DNA of 11,171 nt from Muribaculaceae bacterium (GCA_017962285.1 JAGCVR010000132.1:1-11171); one strand, 5' to 3'; counted from the stretch's first letter, positions 1 to 8,127 are shown. Notes: a model not told the origin generated them from the letters alone. Numbers and translations: made by a program.

Positions 1-3000
1 CGCCCCAGATTCGTTTTCCGTCGTAGGTGAGTTTTATGTCGGCATCAGCACCGCCACTCATTTCAGGAGCGAATGGAACCATCTGCAGCCATTCCTCTAT
101 GCGCAGATTCTCCACTTGAAGCCGCAAATCATCCCGGTCCATGCCTTCATGTGGTACAGTGGTGAAAGCCACTACGCTGGAATCGCTCTGAAGCCGTAAA
201 TCGGCATTCATATCGAAATTCTGATAATTCACCTTAAGATAGTTGCCGTCGTTCACCTCCCACTTCCTGTAGCCTATAATGGGCTGTTTGGGGAACAACC
301 GCACATTCACATAGTCCTCATCAAGCGTTGCGTTCATACCCAGACGATATCCCTGCTCGTTTTTTATGTTACGCTGGCTCACCAGGAAATCGATGGTTGA
401 ACCCGCAATACCGCCCTCCACATCCACCGAGGCGAATTCATCCCAAGTACCGGGACTGTTGCCCATGTGTGCCTTGAAGGCGAGATATTTGTTCGCCAAT
501 TCATTTGCTTGAATTGTCAATGTGTCGATCTTGGTGGTTCCCACCTGAAGAGCGTTCACAAGGCCATTAATGTAGATATTGCTGTCGTTACGGATATCAA
601 GATTAGCGTTCCGGAAATTCACATCGTACTTACGCATATATCGTGGTATCAGCCCGTCGCACCCCATAGTCATGTGCGCCTCGAACTTAGGCAGGGCATT
701 GCGAAGCGTGTCGATGTTCAGGGCACGTTTGTCTATCTGTTTAAGTGCGATGTCGGCACTTCTCTGGAAATCTTCAATAAGCGGATTAAGCCCGCACCCA
801 GCCGTGAAATTCAAGTCGGTCTCTTCATTATTAAGTTTGAAGAATACACTGTCGCTCGTCGATAAGAATGTAGCATGAGCCGAATTGGTATAGAAATTGT
901 CGCCGTCGAGGTGCCAGTTGAGATTATTCACATCCACCACCACATCGTTTTCCATCGTTTTCAGATTCACCACCCCATGAGCCGCCAGATTCATCCTACC
1001 GTAGCATTCTCCGTCATAGAGGCGGAGCTCTTTAAGGTTAAGGTCTTTGACGACACCTTCGGCATTGAAAGTATATTGGTCGCCGCTGATAGTGCCGCAG
1101 AAGTCCACGTCAAGGTCGCAGTTCCTGTTGTAGGAGCGCAGTGTTCCGCTTGCAGCACCTCCGCTGAGCACCACATCGGCATAAATATCCTTATAGACGG
1201 CATTGTTGTAGCCAATACTCTTCAAGTCCACTTTAGCATTGACTGCGGCACTGCTTTTCGTGAAATCGAGTCCGCGTCCCGAAAATGCCACATGACCGGT
1301 TATGTCACCCAGTGTGGAACGCGGCATGAAACGGTGCAGGGGGAATGAGTTGAGCGTGGCATCCACGTTGTATTGCTCTGAATTGCCGTTGAATCTGCCA
1401 TCGGCAAGCAATTCGCCTGTGGCAAGTTTCACATTTCCGCTACCACTGTAAGAGCCATTCCCGAATTGGGCTTTCCCCCTGAGTTTCATCGGCGGGATAT
1501 TCACCTGGTCGCGCATCGCTTTGTCCATCAGTGTGGGCTTCACAAAGTCCACATTGGCAATATCCACATCGAAGCCCACGTTGCCGCCCAATCTATCGGG
1601 AGTCATCACATTGGCCAGCGAGCCACTGAGCTGCGCACGGGCACATCGCGGCAAATCGGCCACGAATTCATCGATTTGCATAACATCAGGTGTTCCGCCG
1701 AGGCGGCATTTCACCGCCACAGGACTGTATTGTGGAATGTCCCGAAGCATGGGACGCATGTCGGGGAGAGCAAGTCCCACTTCCTGCAGTGCTATGTGAG
1801 AATCAGCCACCACGCTTGCCACACCGCTCTTGTTTCCCTGTTCAAAGAAATTATTGTCGAGATGGGCGTCAAGCGAGAGGTCGCTCATCATTGTGGTAAT
1901 CTTCAAATCCTTTACATCAATACTGTTCTCGTTCAGCGCAATATGTCCTTTTCCGCTGCGAACTTCCAGTCCGCTTCGCTCCTTTGCGGCCAGATTCTTA
2001 ATGTCAATTCTGGTTTCCATGCCGCAATTGAACAAGCTGTCAATCCCCACGTTGACATCACTCAGCTGCAGGTAATCCATGTCCATGCCGTCGGTGCGGG
2101 GAGTGATGCCGCTCTTGGCATAAATCACACTTGAATTGGTAAGGCGGATACTGTCGCCTGTCACCGTCCAAGGCAATGACGGGACAGTATCGGTTACTTC
2201 CGAAACAGGGCGATGTTCGGCATCGTATCTCTTTGCCGCCAGTTCATCAGGATAGAAATAGCGACAGTCCACACTGTCCACTTTAAGCGAGCGCATCCGC
2301 ACAGTCTGCTCTCCTGTATCCACCACTCCCTTGCAAAGCTCAGCTCGTGCCAGATGGGTGGTCAGGCGGTCGATAGTGGGGAGCATCTGCATGGTATAGT
2401 CGATGTCTTCGAGCGCCACCTTGCCAAGTTCCACATGCCACGGTTCCGTGGCGGTGGTATCATCTTTCTCTTTTGCCAGATATGGCAAGAAATCAAGAGA
2501 TATATCACCTCCCCGAAGCACACCGTCTCTGACAATCACGGCATTGTGATTCAAATCTACACCTATCCCGCTCACTTTCGCATAATCCAGGCGTGCACGG
2601 AGATGCATTGACGAATCTTCGGCATGCATCTTGTAAAATCCGTTGGTGAGTTCGGCATCATCCACCTCAACCTGAAGTCTCAGCAGCGGCATAAATGCCA
2701 CCCCCGCCGTCAGATTGTCGGCAAGAACCATCGTGTCGCGCTGCTGGTCAAGTATCTTCACGCCATCCACACTCACGTCGAGCGGGAATTTTATAAGGAT
2801 ACGTTCTATGCTTATGTCAAGACCGGTCGCCTCACTTGCCGCCGAACATGCATAATCCTTAACCACGTTCTGCACCCATGGTATATACAGACTCAGCGGC
2901 AGCAATATCAGCAACAGCAAAATCGCTCCCACTGTCCACCCCACAATTTTCGGCCACTTGCGGAATTTCGTCTCTTTATTTTGCTCTTTGGCAGGCGATG

Positions 3001-3010
3001 TCTCTTCCAC
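1..3010 (-). CDS. AsmA/TamB-like envelope protein, N-terminal part (cut by left edge)
   Basis: An open minus-strand frame of 1003 codons runs from a GTG at 3008-3010 to the left edge without a stop. The protein begins with about 20 charged cytoplasmic residues (TKFRKWPK), then one membrane anchor at about residues 22-42 (IVGWTVGAILLLLILLPLSL). Next comes the hallmark YIPWVQN segment and a 'TGLDISIERILIKFPLDVSV' stretch, typical of the N-terminus of Bacteroidetes TamB/AsmA proteins. The rest is long, beta-rich and low in cysteine, with repeated short strands, as expected for a periplasm-spanning beta-taco groove. Near the edge it reads FAPEMSGGADADIKLTYDG, so the C-terminal TamB (DUF490) domain should lie outside. 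Family members are thought to carry phospholipid, or help outer-membrane protein assembly, between inner and outer membrane; that role is inferred here. No ATG lies in frame nearby: an in-frame TGA at 3050-3052 precedes the GTG by 13 codons, so GTG is the best start. No TamA/BamA partner is visible. Confidence 0.85.
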   Translation of the reverse strand, partial: MEETSPAKEQNKETKFRKWPKIVGWTVGAILLLLILLPLSLYIPWVQNVVKDYACSAASEATGLDISIERILIKFPLDVSVDGVKILDQQRDTMVLADNLTAGVAFMPLLRLQVEVDDAELTNGFYKMHAEDSSMHLRARLDYAKVSGIGVDLNHNAVIVRDGVLRGGDISLDFLPYLAKEKDDTTATEPWHVELGKVALEDIDYTMQMLPTIDRLTTHLARAELCKGVVDTGEQTVRMRSLKVDSVDCRYFYPDELAAKRYDAEHRPVSEVTDTVPSLPWTVTGDSIRLTNSSVIYAKSGITPRTDGMDMDYLQLSDVNVGIDSLFNCGMETRIDIKNLAAKERSGLEVRSGKGHIALNENSIDVKDLKITTMMSDLSLDAHLDNNFFEQGNKSGVASVVADSHIALQEVGLALPDMRPMLRDIPQYSPVAVKCRLGGTPDVMQIDEFVADLPRCARAQLSGSLANVMTPDRLGGNVGFDVDIANVDFVKPTLMDKAMRDQVNIPPMKLRGKAQFGNGSYSGSGNVKLATGELLADGRFNGNSEQYNVDATLNSFPLHRFMPRSTLGDITGHVAFSGRGLDFTKSSAAVNAKVDLKSIGYNNAVYKDIYADVVLSGGAASGTLRSYNRNCDLDVDFCGTISGDQYTFNAEGVVKDLNLKELRLYDGECYGRMNLAAHGVVNLKTMENDVVVDVNNLNWHLDGDNFYTNSAHATFLSTSDSVFFKLNNEETDLNFTAGCGLNPLIEDFQRSADIALKQIDKRALNIDTLRNALPKFEAHMTMGCDGLIPRYMRKYDVNFRNANLDIRNDSNIYINGLVNALQVGTTKIDTLTIQANELANKYLAFKAHMGNSPGTWDEFASVDVEGGIAGSTIDFLVSQRNIKNEQGYRLGMNATLDEDYVNVRLFPKQPIIGYRKWEVNDGNYLKVNYQNFDMNADLRLQSDSSVVAFTTVPHEGMDRDDLRLQVENLRIEEWLQMVPFAPEMSGGADADIKLTYDGKRIWG

Positions 3011-3109
3011 TGCAGTTAACTTAAGAAAATGGCAAGAAGAACTGTTTTTTCACTTCATCCATCCAGGCATAAGCATGAGCCCTTCTCTCCCATTTTATTA
3101 ATTAATCTA

Positions 3110-3117
3110 CAAATATA
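3110..3117 (-). promoter_or_regulatory. Possible -7 box for the TamB-like gene
   Basis: On the minus strand this reads TATATTTG, a full match to the Bacteroidetes -7 consensus TAnnTTTG. No TTTG -33 box lies at the expected 19-21 bases upstream, so the call is tentative. If used, it would give a leader of about 95 bases before the GTG start at 3010, containing several short AUG-initiated frames. The surrounding 3011-3210 gap is AT-rich and also holds a small TTTGCA/TGCAAA inverted repeat at 3135-3153. Confidence 0.35.
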
Positions 3118-3210
3118 GCACTTTTCCTCATATTTTTGCATTTTTTTTGCAAATCCATGAGAAAATAATAAAAAAATGACCCAAAATCGAGATGAATCAA
3201 GGGTGTGGAA

Positions 3211-5061
3211 TCACAATCCGTCGCCAGTGAAAAGATGATAATACTTACCGCCAAGGGCAAGCAGTTCGTCGTGAGAGCCGCGCTCTATCACATGACCTTT
3301 TTCAAGCACGATAATGCAGTCGGCATTACGCACAGTGGAGAGCCGGTGGGCAATGACAAACGTTGTCCTGCCCTTCATCAGCGAGTCCATTCCCCGCTGC
3401 ACTATCACCTCGGTGCGTGTATCTATGCTCGATGTGGCCTCATCCAGTATCAAAACCGGCGGATCTGCCACCGCTGCACGGGCAATGGCAAGCAACTGGC
3501 GTTCTCCCTGACTCAGGTTCCCGCCGTCACCGCTGAGCATGGTGTTGTAGCCGTCGCTCAAACGGCGGATAAAGTCGTGAGCGTTGACCAACTGTGCTGC
3601 GGCTATGCACTCCTCATCTGTAGCATCAAGGCGGCCGTAGCGTATGTTATCCAGCACAGTACCCGTGAAAAGATGTGTCTCCTGAAGCACCATTCCAAGG
3701 CTGCGACGAAGGTGCGGCTTGCTTATGTCGTTAATGCTTATGCCGTCATATAGCACCTTGCCGTCCTGAATGTCGTAGAACCGGTTTATCAGGTTTGTTA
3801 TTGTCGTCTTTCCTGCTCCGGTTCCTCCCACAAAGGCAATCTTTTGCTCCGGCATCGCTTTCAGCACAATATCTTCCAGCACCAGTCTCACACCGTCGTA
3901 GCTGAAATCCACCATATTGAAGTCCACACCTCCCTCAACCTTCGTAAGTATCGGATCACCATCGGTTTCCGCACGTTTCCATGCCCATACGCCTGTGCGA
4001 TGCTCCACCTCTGCGAGACTGCCGTCGGCCTGCACATCGGCATTTACAAGCGTTACCTTGCCATTGTCGGTTTCCGACGGTTCATCCAGAATGTTGAATA
4101 TGCGTTCAGCGCCGGCTGCTGCCGTGATTATGCTGTTAATCTGCTGGCTCACCTGTGAAATTGGTTGAGTGAAACTCTTGTTCAACGTCAGGAAGGCTAT
4201 TAGTGTTCCGAGCGACAATTCTGCATATCCTCCTATTGAGATTGCAGCACCCACCACGGCGAGTAGCACATAACCCAGGTTGCCCAGATTGCCGTTCACA
4301 GGCATGACAATGTTGGCCACACGGTTGGCATTATGGGCACTGCCGCGCAGGTTCTCGTTAAGACGTTCAAAATCCTCCACGGCTTTTTCTTCGTGACAGA
4401 ACACTTTCACAACCTTCTGCCCGCTCACCATCTCCTCGATATAGCCGTTGAGCGTTGCAAGGTCCTTCTGCTGCTGAACGAAGTGGCGGCGCGACACTCT
4501 TCCCAGCTTGGTGGTTGAGAATGCCATTACGCCCGCCAGGCACAGCGACACCATCGTTAACCACGGGCTCATCACTATCATGCTGCAAAGCGTAGCTACA
4601 ATGGTTATCACAGAGTTCAACGCCTGAGGAAGGCTCTGGCTTATCATCTGGCGGAGTGTATCCACGTCGTTGGTATATGCCGACATGATTTCTCCGTGGG
4701 AATGTGTGTCGAAATAACGAATAGGGAGCGACTGCATGTGACCGAACATGTCTCGGCGAAGCCGCAGCATGGTACCCTGACTCACATTAATCATAATCCG
4801 GTTGTAGGCATACGAACACGCAGCACCGAATGTAAGTATCAGTCCCAATACAAGGAGCGTCTTGGCAAGCGAGTCATATTCGGGATTATCCACCTTGGTA
4901 AGTGGAACGATGTAATCGTCGATCAGGGTGCGGATAAACAAGTTCGAAGCAAGTGTGGTGCAGGCTGTTACAGCAATGCACACCGCCACAGCCACAAACG
5001 AGAACCGGTAGTTGCTCAGGACATAACGCAGCAGTCGGGTCATGTTGCTTTGCTTTTTCAT
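3211..5061 (-). CDS. ABC exporter subunit B (TMD-NBD half-transporter with canonical ATPase site)
   Basis: A 616-residue half-transporter with an N-terminal six-helix exporter domain (roughly residues 15-320) fused to an ATP-binding domain (roughly 380-616), located in the inner membrane. All catalytic motifs are present: Walker A GGTGAGKTT (412-420), Q-loop Q460, signature LSQGE (516-520), Walker B LILDE with catalytic Glu541, and switch His572 in AHRLST. A linker of about 50 residues (330-378, rich in acidic residues and Trp) separates the two domains. I recall such a linker in related Bacteroidetes and Firmicutes proteins. The ATG at 5059-5061 overlaps the stop of the upstream subunit in an ATGA junction, indicating translational coupling and a fixed 1:1 pair. 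It resembles the TM288/BmrD (YheH) side of heterodimeric type IV exporters, which export drugs or lipids. The substrate cannot be told from sequence. The signature ends in Glu where Gln is usual. Confidence 0.93.
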   Translation of the reverse strand: MKKQSNMTRLLRYVLSNYRFSFVAVAVCIAVTACTTLASNLFIRTLIDDYIVPLTKVDNPEYDSLAKTLLVLGLILTFGAACSYAYNRIMINVSQGTMLRLRRDMFGHMQSLPIRYFDTHSHGEIMSAYTNDVDTLRQMISQSLPQALNSVITIVATLCSMIVMSPWLTMVSLCLAGVMAFSTTKLGRVSRRHFVQQQKDLATLNGYIEEMVSGQKVVKVFCHEEKAVEDFERLNENLRGSAHNANRVANIVMPVNGNLGNLGYVLLAVVGAAISIGGYAELSLGTLIAFLTLNKSFTQPISQVSQQINSIITAAAGAERIFNILDEPSETDNGKVTLVNADVQADGSLAEVEHRTGVWAWKRAETDGDPILTKVEGGVDFNMVDFSYDGVRLVLEDIVLKAMPEQKIAFVGGTGAGKTTITNLINRFYDIQDGKVLYDGISINDISKPHLRRSLGMVLQETHLFTGTVLDNIRYGRLDATDEECIAAAQLVNAHDFIRRLSDGYNTMLSGDGGNLSQGERQLLAIARAAVADPPVLILDEATSSIDTRTEVIVQRGMDSLMKGRTTFVIAHRLSTVRNADCIIVLEKGHVIERGSHDELLALGGKYYHLFTGDGL

Positions 5062-6851
5062 TTCTGACCACCTCCTTTCTCCTCAGCAGGTTTTGCGGCA
5101 GAATTCTTTTTGCGGTTGAAATCGAAATCTCCGCCCTCACTTGTCTGTATGGCACAGATTTCCTTGTAGATTTCATTGCTCTGCAGCAGGTTCTCATGCG
5201 TATCGTACCCCACGACTTTACCGCTGTCCATAACCACGATTCTGTCGCAGTCGCGCACGCTCGAAATGCGTTGCGCAATTATCAGTTTGGTTACTCCAGG
5301 AAGCTGCTCCCTGAATGCACGCTGAATGCGGGCATCGGTCGATGTGTCGCACGCGCTGGTGGAATCGTCGAGCACAAGAACCTGAGGATTCTTAAGCAAT
5401 GCGCGCGCTATGCAAAGCCGCTGTCTCTGACCTCCGCTCACGTTGGTTCCGCCTTGTTCTATCTGTGTGTCGTAACCTTGGGGCATCTCGATGATGAACT
5501 CGTGAGCACAGGCAATTTCACAGGCTTGCCTGCACTGCTCAGGCGTGGCATCGGGGTTTCCCCAGCGAAGATTGTCAAGAATTGTCCCGCTGAAGAGGGT
5601 GTTTTTCTGAAGCACCACCGCCACGCTGTTGCGCAGAGCGGTCAGGTCGTAGTTTCTCACGTCCTCTCCTCCCACAAGAACACTGCCCTTGCTCGTGTCA
5701 TACAAACGGCTCACGAGACTCACAACACTACTTTTTCCGCTACCGGTTCCACCTATTATTCCAATGGTCTCGCCCGAAGAAATCTTTAGCGACACATCGC
5801 TCAGGGCATAGTCGCCGCTTCCCTCCCGGTATGCGAAACTCACATTTTGGAACTCCACATCACCGCTTGCAATGCTGGTCTTTGGATTGGCGGGATTAAC
5901 AATGTCAGGTTGTTCGTTGATTACTTCTGCCACTCGCTGACCGCTTGCAGCGCTTCTGGTCAGCATCACAAAAATCATGCTGAGCATCATCAGCGACATC
6001 AAGATGCTCATCACATAGGTGAACAGCGAAGTGAGTTCACCAGTGGTGAGTGTTCCACCCACCACAAAGTGGGCGCCCCACCACGACAGGGCTATGATAC
6101 ATCCATAAGTAACAAGATTCATCACCGGGTGGTTTAGCGCCATTAGGCTTTCTGCCTTCACATTAAGTTTATAGAGAAGATATGCAGCGCGTCCGAACTT
6201 TTCTTTCTCGAATTCTTCGCGGACAAAAGCCTTTACCACTCTCATTCCCACCACATTCTCCTGAACAGCGCCATTCAACGCGTCGTACTGCTTGAACACC
6301 TTGCTGAATATCACCGAGACTTTGCGGATTATCACGAACAACACCACCGAGAGTATCAGCAGCGCAACCACAAAAATCAAGCTGAGACGGTCATCAATCA
6401 AAAAACACATAGCAATCGACGACACCATGCGGAACGGAGCCCTGACAGTTACGCGCAGAATCTGCTGAAACGCGTTCTGCAGATTGGTGACATCAGTAGT
6501 AAGTCGGGTAACGAGACCCGATGTGCTGTATTTGTCGATGTCGCTGAAAGCAAACCGCTGAATGTTCCGATACATGGCATTGCGCAAATTCGCCGCAAAC
6601 CCAGATGAAGCATACGATGCCATCCGCCCGGCGATGATACCGAAGCACAGGCTCAGCAATGCCATCCCTATCATTATCGCACCATAGGTGTAGATGTTCT
6701 GCATGTGCGACGCATTGATTCCACGGTCGATAAGCAATGCCGTAACATAGGGAATAAGCACCTCCATCACAACCTCAAGCGAAGTGAAAACAGGCGTAAG
6801 CACCGATGCCCACTTGTATCTGCCGATATGTTTTGCAAGTGTCTTAATCAT
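5058..6851 (-). CDS. ABC exporter subunit A (TMD-NBD half-transporter with degenerate ATPase site)
   Basis: A 597-residue half-transporter: six-helix membrane domain (about residues 14-305), then an ATP-binding domain (about 330-560) and a charged Lys/Glu-rich tail. Walker A is GGTGSGKSS (367-375), Q-loop Q415, signature VSGGQ (471-475). The Walker B segment is LVLDD, so the catalytic Glu is Asp (Asp496, codon 5364-5366), and the switch histidine is Gln (Gln527 in IAQRISS, codon 5271-5273). These two changes are what is known from the TM287/BmrC (YheI) half of heterodimeric exporters, in which one of the two ATP sites binds but hardly hydrolyses ATP. I chose the ATG at 6849-6851 (MIKTLAKHIGRYK) over a TTG four codons upstream at 6863, because the shorter form matches the usual N-terminus and the TTG lies inside a likely -7 box. 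It is the first gene of a two-gene operon with the subunit downstream. Confidence 0.93.
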   Translation of the reverse strand: MIKTLAKHIGRYKWASVLTPVFTSLEVVMEVLIPYVTALLIDRGINASHMQNIYTYGAIMIGMALLSLCFGIIAGRMASYASSGFAANLRNAMYRNIQRFAFSDIDKYSTSGLVTRLTTDVTNLQNAFQQILRVTVRAPFRMVSSIAMCFLIDDRLSLIFVVALLILSVVLFVIIRKVSVIFSKVFKQYDALNGAVQENVVGMRVVKAFVREEFEKEKFGRAAYLLYKLNVKAESLMALNHPVMNLVTYGCIIALSWWGAHFVVGGTLTTGELTSLFTYVMSILMSLMMLSMIFVMLTRSAASGQRVAEVINEQPDIVNPANPKTSIASGDVEFQNVSFAYREGSGDYALSDVSLKISSGETIGIIGGTGSGKSSVVSLVSRLYDTSKGSVLVGGEDVRNYDLTALRNSVAVVLQKNTLFSGTILDNLRWGNPDATPEQCRQACEIACAHEFIIEMPQGYDTQIEQGGTNVSGGQRQRLCIARALLKNPQVLVLDDSTSACDTSTDARIQRAFREQLPGVTKLIIAQRISSVRDCDRIVVMDSGKVVGYDTHENLLQSNEIYKEICAIQTSEGGDFDFNRKKNSAAKPAEEKGGGQK

Positions 6852-6860
6852 AACTGATGG

Positions 6861-6893
6861 CAAAGATAATCAAATTCCACAAATTTCAGCAAT
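6861..6893 (-). promoter_or_regulatory. Possible promoter of the ABC exporter operon
   Basis: The minus strand carries TATCTTTG (6861-6868), a full match to the Bacteroidetes -7 consensus TAnnTTTG. An ATTG (6890-6893), one mismatch from the TTTG -33 box, sits 21 bases upstream. Transcription would then start about 5 bases before the ATG at 6851, making the message almost leaderless. That is unusual enough to leave the call uncertain. Confidence 0.4.
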
Positions 6894-6923
6894 ACCGGTT
6901 TATCCAATATTTCACATATACAG

Positions 6924-6958
6924 AAACAAAAAACTGCGTGGTGTGGAGTCCTCGCAGT
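6924..6958 (-). terminator. Hairpin with U-tract, possible intrinsic terminator or attenuator
   Basis: ACTGCG (6933-6938) and CGCAGT (6953-6958) form a 6-bp stem. It is extended by two more G-C pairs (6940-6941 with 6950-6951) after one mismatch, leaving an 8-base loop. On the minus strand the stem runs directly into TTTTTGTTT, the form of an intrinsic terminator. No minus-strand gene lies between 7260 and this hairpin, so it would end an unannotated leftward transcript or attenuate one entering the ABC operon. On the plus strand the stem is also followed by a T-rich stretch (CTTTATTTT), so direction is not settled. Confidence 0.35.
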
Positions 6959-7204
6959 CTTTATTTTGCTGCCTCGCGTGGTGCTAATCTCAGCTAATGC
7001 GCGGCAAAAGAGTTTTATTATAGAAAAAAGTCAGTTATTGATGTTTGAAGCTATAATTTCTTATAAGTTTCGCTTGTTTGACTATCAACTGCCAAAATGG
7101 TTTAATGCGAATTGAAATAATTTTTATTTTTAACACTCGTTAACGGTTTGCCCCTCGCTAAACCACCCATAACCACTTAAAAATAGTGAAATTTATGCCG
7201 GCAT

Positions 7205-7236
7205 TTTGGCACAGTAACAGAAAAACAGTAAATTTG
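7205..7236 (+). promoter_or_regulatory. Bacteroidetes-type promoter of the DUF5106 gene
   Basis: TTTG at 7205-7208 and TAAATTTG at 7229-7236 are separated by exactly 20 bases, an exact match to the known sigma-ABfr promoter (TTTG, 19-21 bases, TAnnTTTG). Transcription should start at about 7241-7243, leaving a leader of about 20 bases before the ATG at 7261. An 8-base palindrome, TGCCGGCA (7196-7203), abuts the -33 box and could be an operator half or a chance match. Confidence 0.75.
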
Positions 7237-7260
7237 CATTATAAATAAAACACGAAACTG

Positions 7261-8127
7261 ATGAAAAAATTCATCGCCATAATAATCTGCGCACTCTCCA
7301 TGAGTGTTGCCAATGCCCAGGACACGCTATTCCCCTACCCTGTCGCCCCCGACACCTGCTCCACATTGGAGAGCCGCTGCGACTTCATAGTGATTCACTT
7401 CTGGGACAACTTCGACCTTTCCAAGCCAATCCGCGACGAACAAGCGTTTGCCAATGCGTTTGCCGACTATGTGGACTTCTTTAAGTACGCCGACAGGAGC
7501 ATCGTCATCAGTGCTATCCGTAGTTTCATGTTTAAGGCGCAGGCCAACTCAGGCAACTTCGTGAAGATTGGAGATGTTGCCGAAAGGACTCTTTACGGCG
7601 AGGATGCCGTGTATTGGAGCGACGACGCGTACCTGCCATTCGCCCAGGCGCTTGCCGACAGCAAACAAGTGAAAAAGGAGATTCGTGCACATTATGCAGA
7701 ACAGATAAATAAGATTCAGAAGAATCAAATGGAGCAGGATATCCCTCTCACGGAATGGACTGGTGCGGATGGCTCGAAGCACTCTATCTCGGAAGTTTCG
7801 GCATCGGAAATCATCATACTTCTCATTACCGACGACGGCATGGACAGCGACATGGCACGGCTCCGCCTAAGCACCGACGTAAACCTTAACGACATGATAG
7901 CGCACGGCGAGGTGGCTGTCATCGACCTGACAATGGGGAAATACAGCGGCAACTGGGCGGCAAAGGCAAAATCGTACCCCGACAACTGGATTGTAGGGAC
8001 AAGCAACGACATTAAGAAGCTGCTCGACGTGCGCATTGTCCCCGGAGCCTACATTCTGAGCAAAGACAAGAAAATACTCAATAAGAACGTGAGCGTTGAA
8101 AGCATCAAGCAAGCGTTCAGCAATTAA
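7261..8127 (+). CDS. Secreted DUF5106 / thioredoxin-like protein without CXXC
   Basis: A 288-residue protein with a clear Sec signal peptide (MKK, a hydrophobic core, then VANA; likely cleavage after residue 19, before QDT). It lacks a lipobox, so it is probably periplasmic. Residues about 28-165 resemble DUF5106, a Bacteroidetes-specific domain; the key segment is FIVIHFWDNFDLS (42-54). Residues about 180-286 look like a thioredoxin-fold tail: a beta strand EIIILLITDD, then DNWIVGTSNDIKKLLDVRIVPGAYILSK placed as in thioredoxin proteins (a proline before the strand), and KKILNKNV. The expected CXXC after the first strand is missing: that spot reads ITDDGMDSDMARLRL. The only cysteines in the mature protein are Cys33 and Cys40, in the N-terminal domain. 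A redox role is therefore doubtful; binding or scaffolding is possible. The function of DUF5106 is unknown to me. It has its own strong promoter and lies 39 bases before the mnmA-like gene. Confidence 0.8.
   Translation: MKKFIAIIICALSMSVANAQDTLFPYPVAPDTCSTLESRCDFIVIHFWDNFDLSKPIRDEQAFANAFADYVDFFKYADRSIVISAIRSFMFKAQANSGNFVKIGDVAERTLYGEDAVYWSDDAYLPFAQALADSKQVKKEIRAHYAEQINKIQKNQMEQDIPLTEWTGADGSKHSISEVSASEIIILLITDDGMDSDMARLRLSTDVNLNDMIAHGEVAVIDLTMGKYSGNWAAKAKSYPDNWIVGTSNDIKKLLDVRIVPGAYILSKDKKILNKNVSVESIKQAFSN

Larger units (their letters stand above)
6852..7260. other. Divergent intergenic region between ABC operon and DUF5106 gene
   Basis: About 400 bases without a convincing protein-coding gene. 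From left to right it holds the likely leftward ABC promoter (6861-6893), a hairpin with U-tract (6924-6958) inside a GC-rich patch (about 6933-7005), then an AT-rich stretch (about 7010-7135). After these come an ACTCGTTAAC ten-mer (7135-7144), a short GGTTT/AAACC inverted repeat (7145-7164), the palindrome TGCCGGCA (7196-7203) and the rightward promoter (7205-7236). The GC-rich patch carries GCGTGGTG twice (6936-6943, 6976-6983) and CCTCGC twice (6950-6955, 6972-6977). Confidence 0.7.

Noticed and set aside
467..3019. A string of long plus-strand open frames (467-865, 875-1348, 1466-2134, 2213-2611, 2624-3019)
   Set aside because: They all lie in the codon-aligned antisense frame of the uninterrupted minus-strand TamB-like gene. 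Their translations are His/Val/Ile-rich without recognisable domains, and stops interrupt them repeatedly.
3135..3153. TTTGCA/TGCAAA inverted repeat with a T7 loop as terminator of the ABC operon
   Set aside because: The stem is only 6 bp, mostly A-T, and not followed by a clear U-tract at its base, so it is too weak to call.
3205..6137. Plus-strand open frames across the ABC genes (for example 3205-3753, 4953-5789, 5847-6137)
   Set aside because: They are antisense to two complete ABC subunits with every expected motif, and they show no domain of their own.
6784..6987. 67-residue plus-strand open frame across the start of the ABC operon
   Set aside because: It overlaps the 5' end of the exporter gene and its promoter, and has no signal peptide, domain or plausible promoter.
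6852..7260. A tRNA gene in the large intergenic region
   Set aside because: No cloverleaf pattern (GGTTCRA T-arm with matching acceptor stem) was found on either strand.
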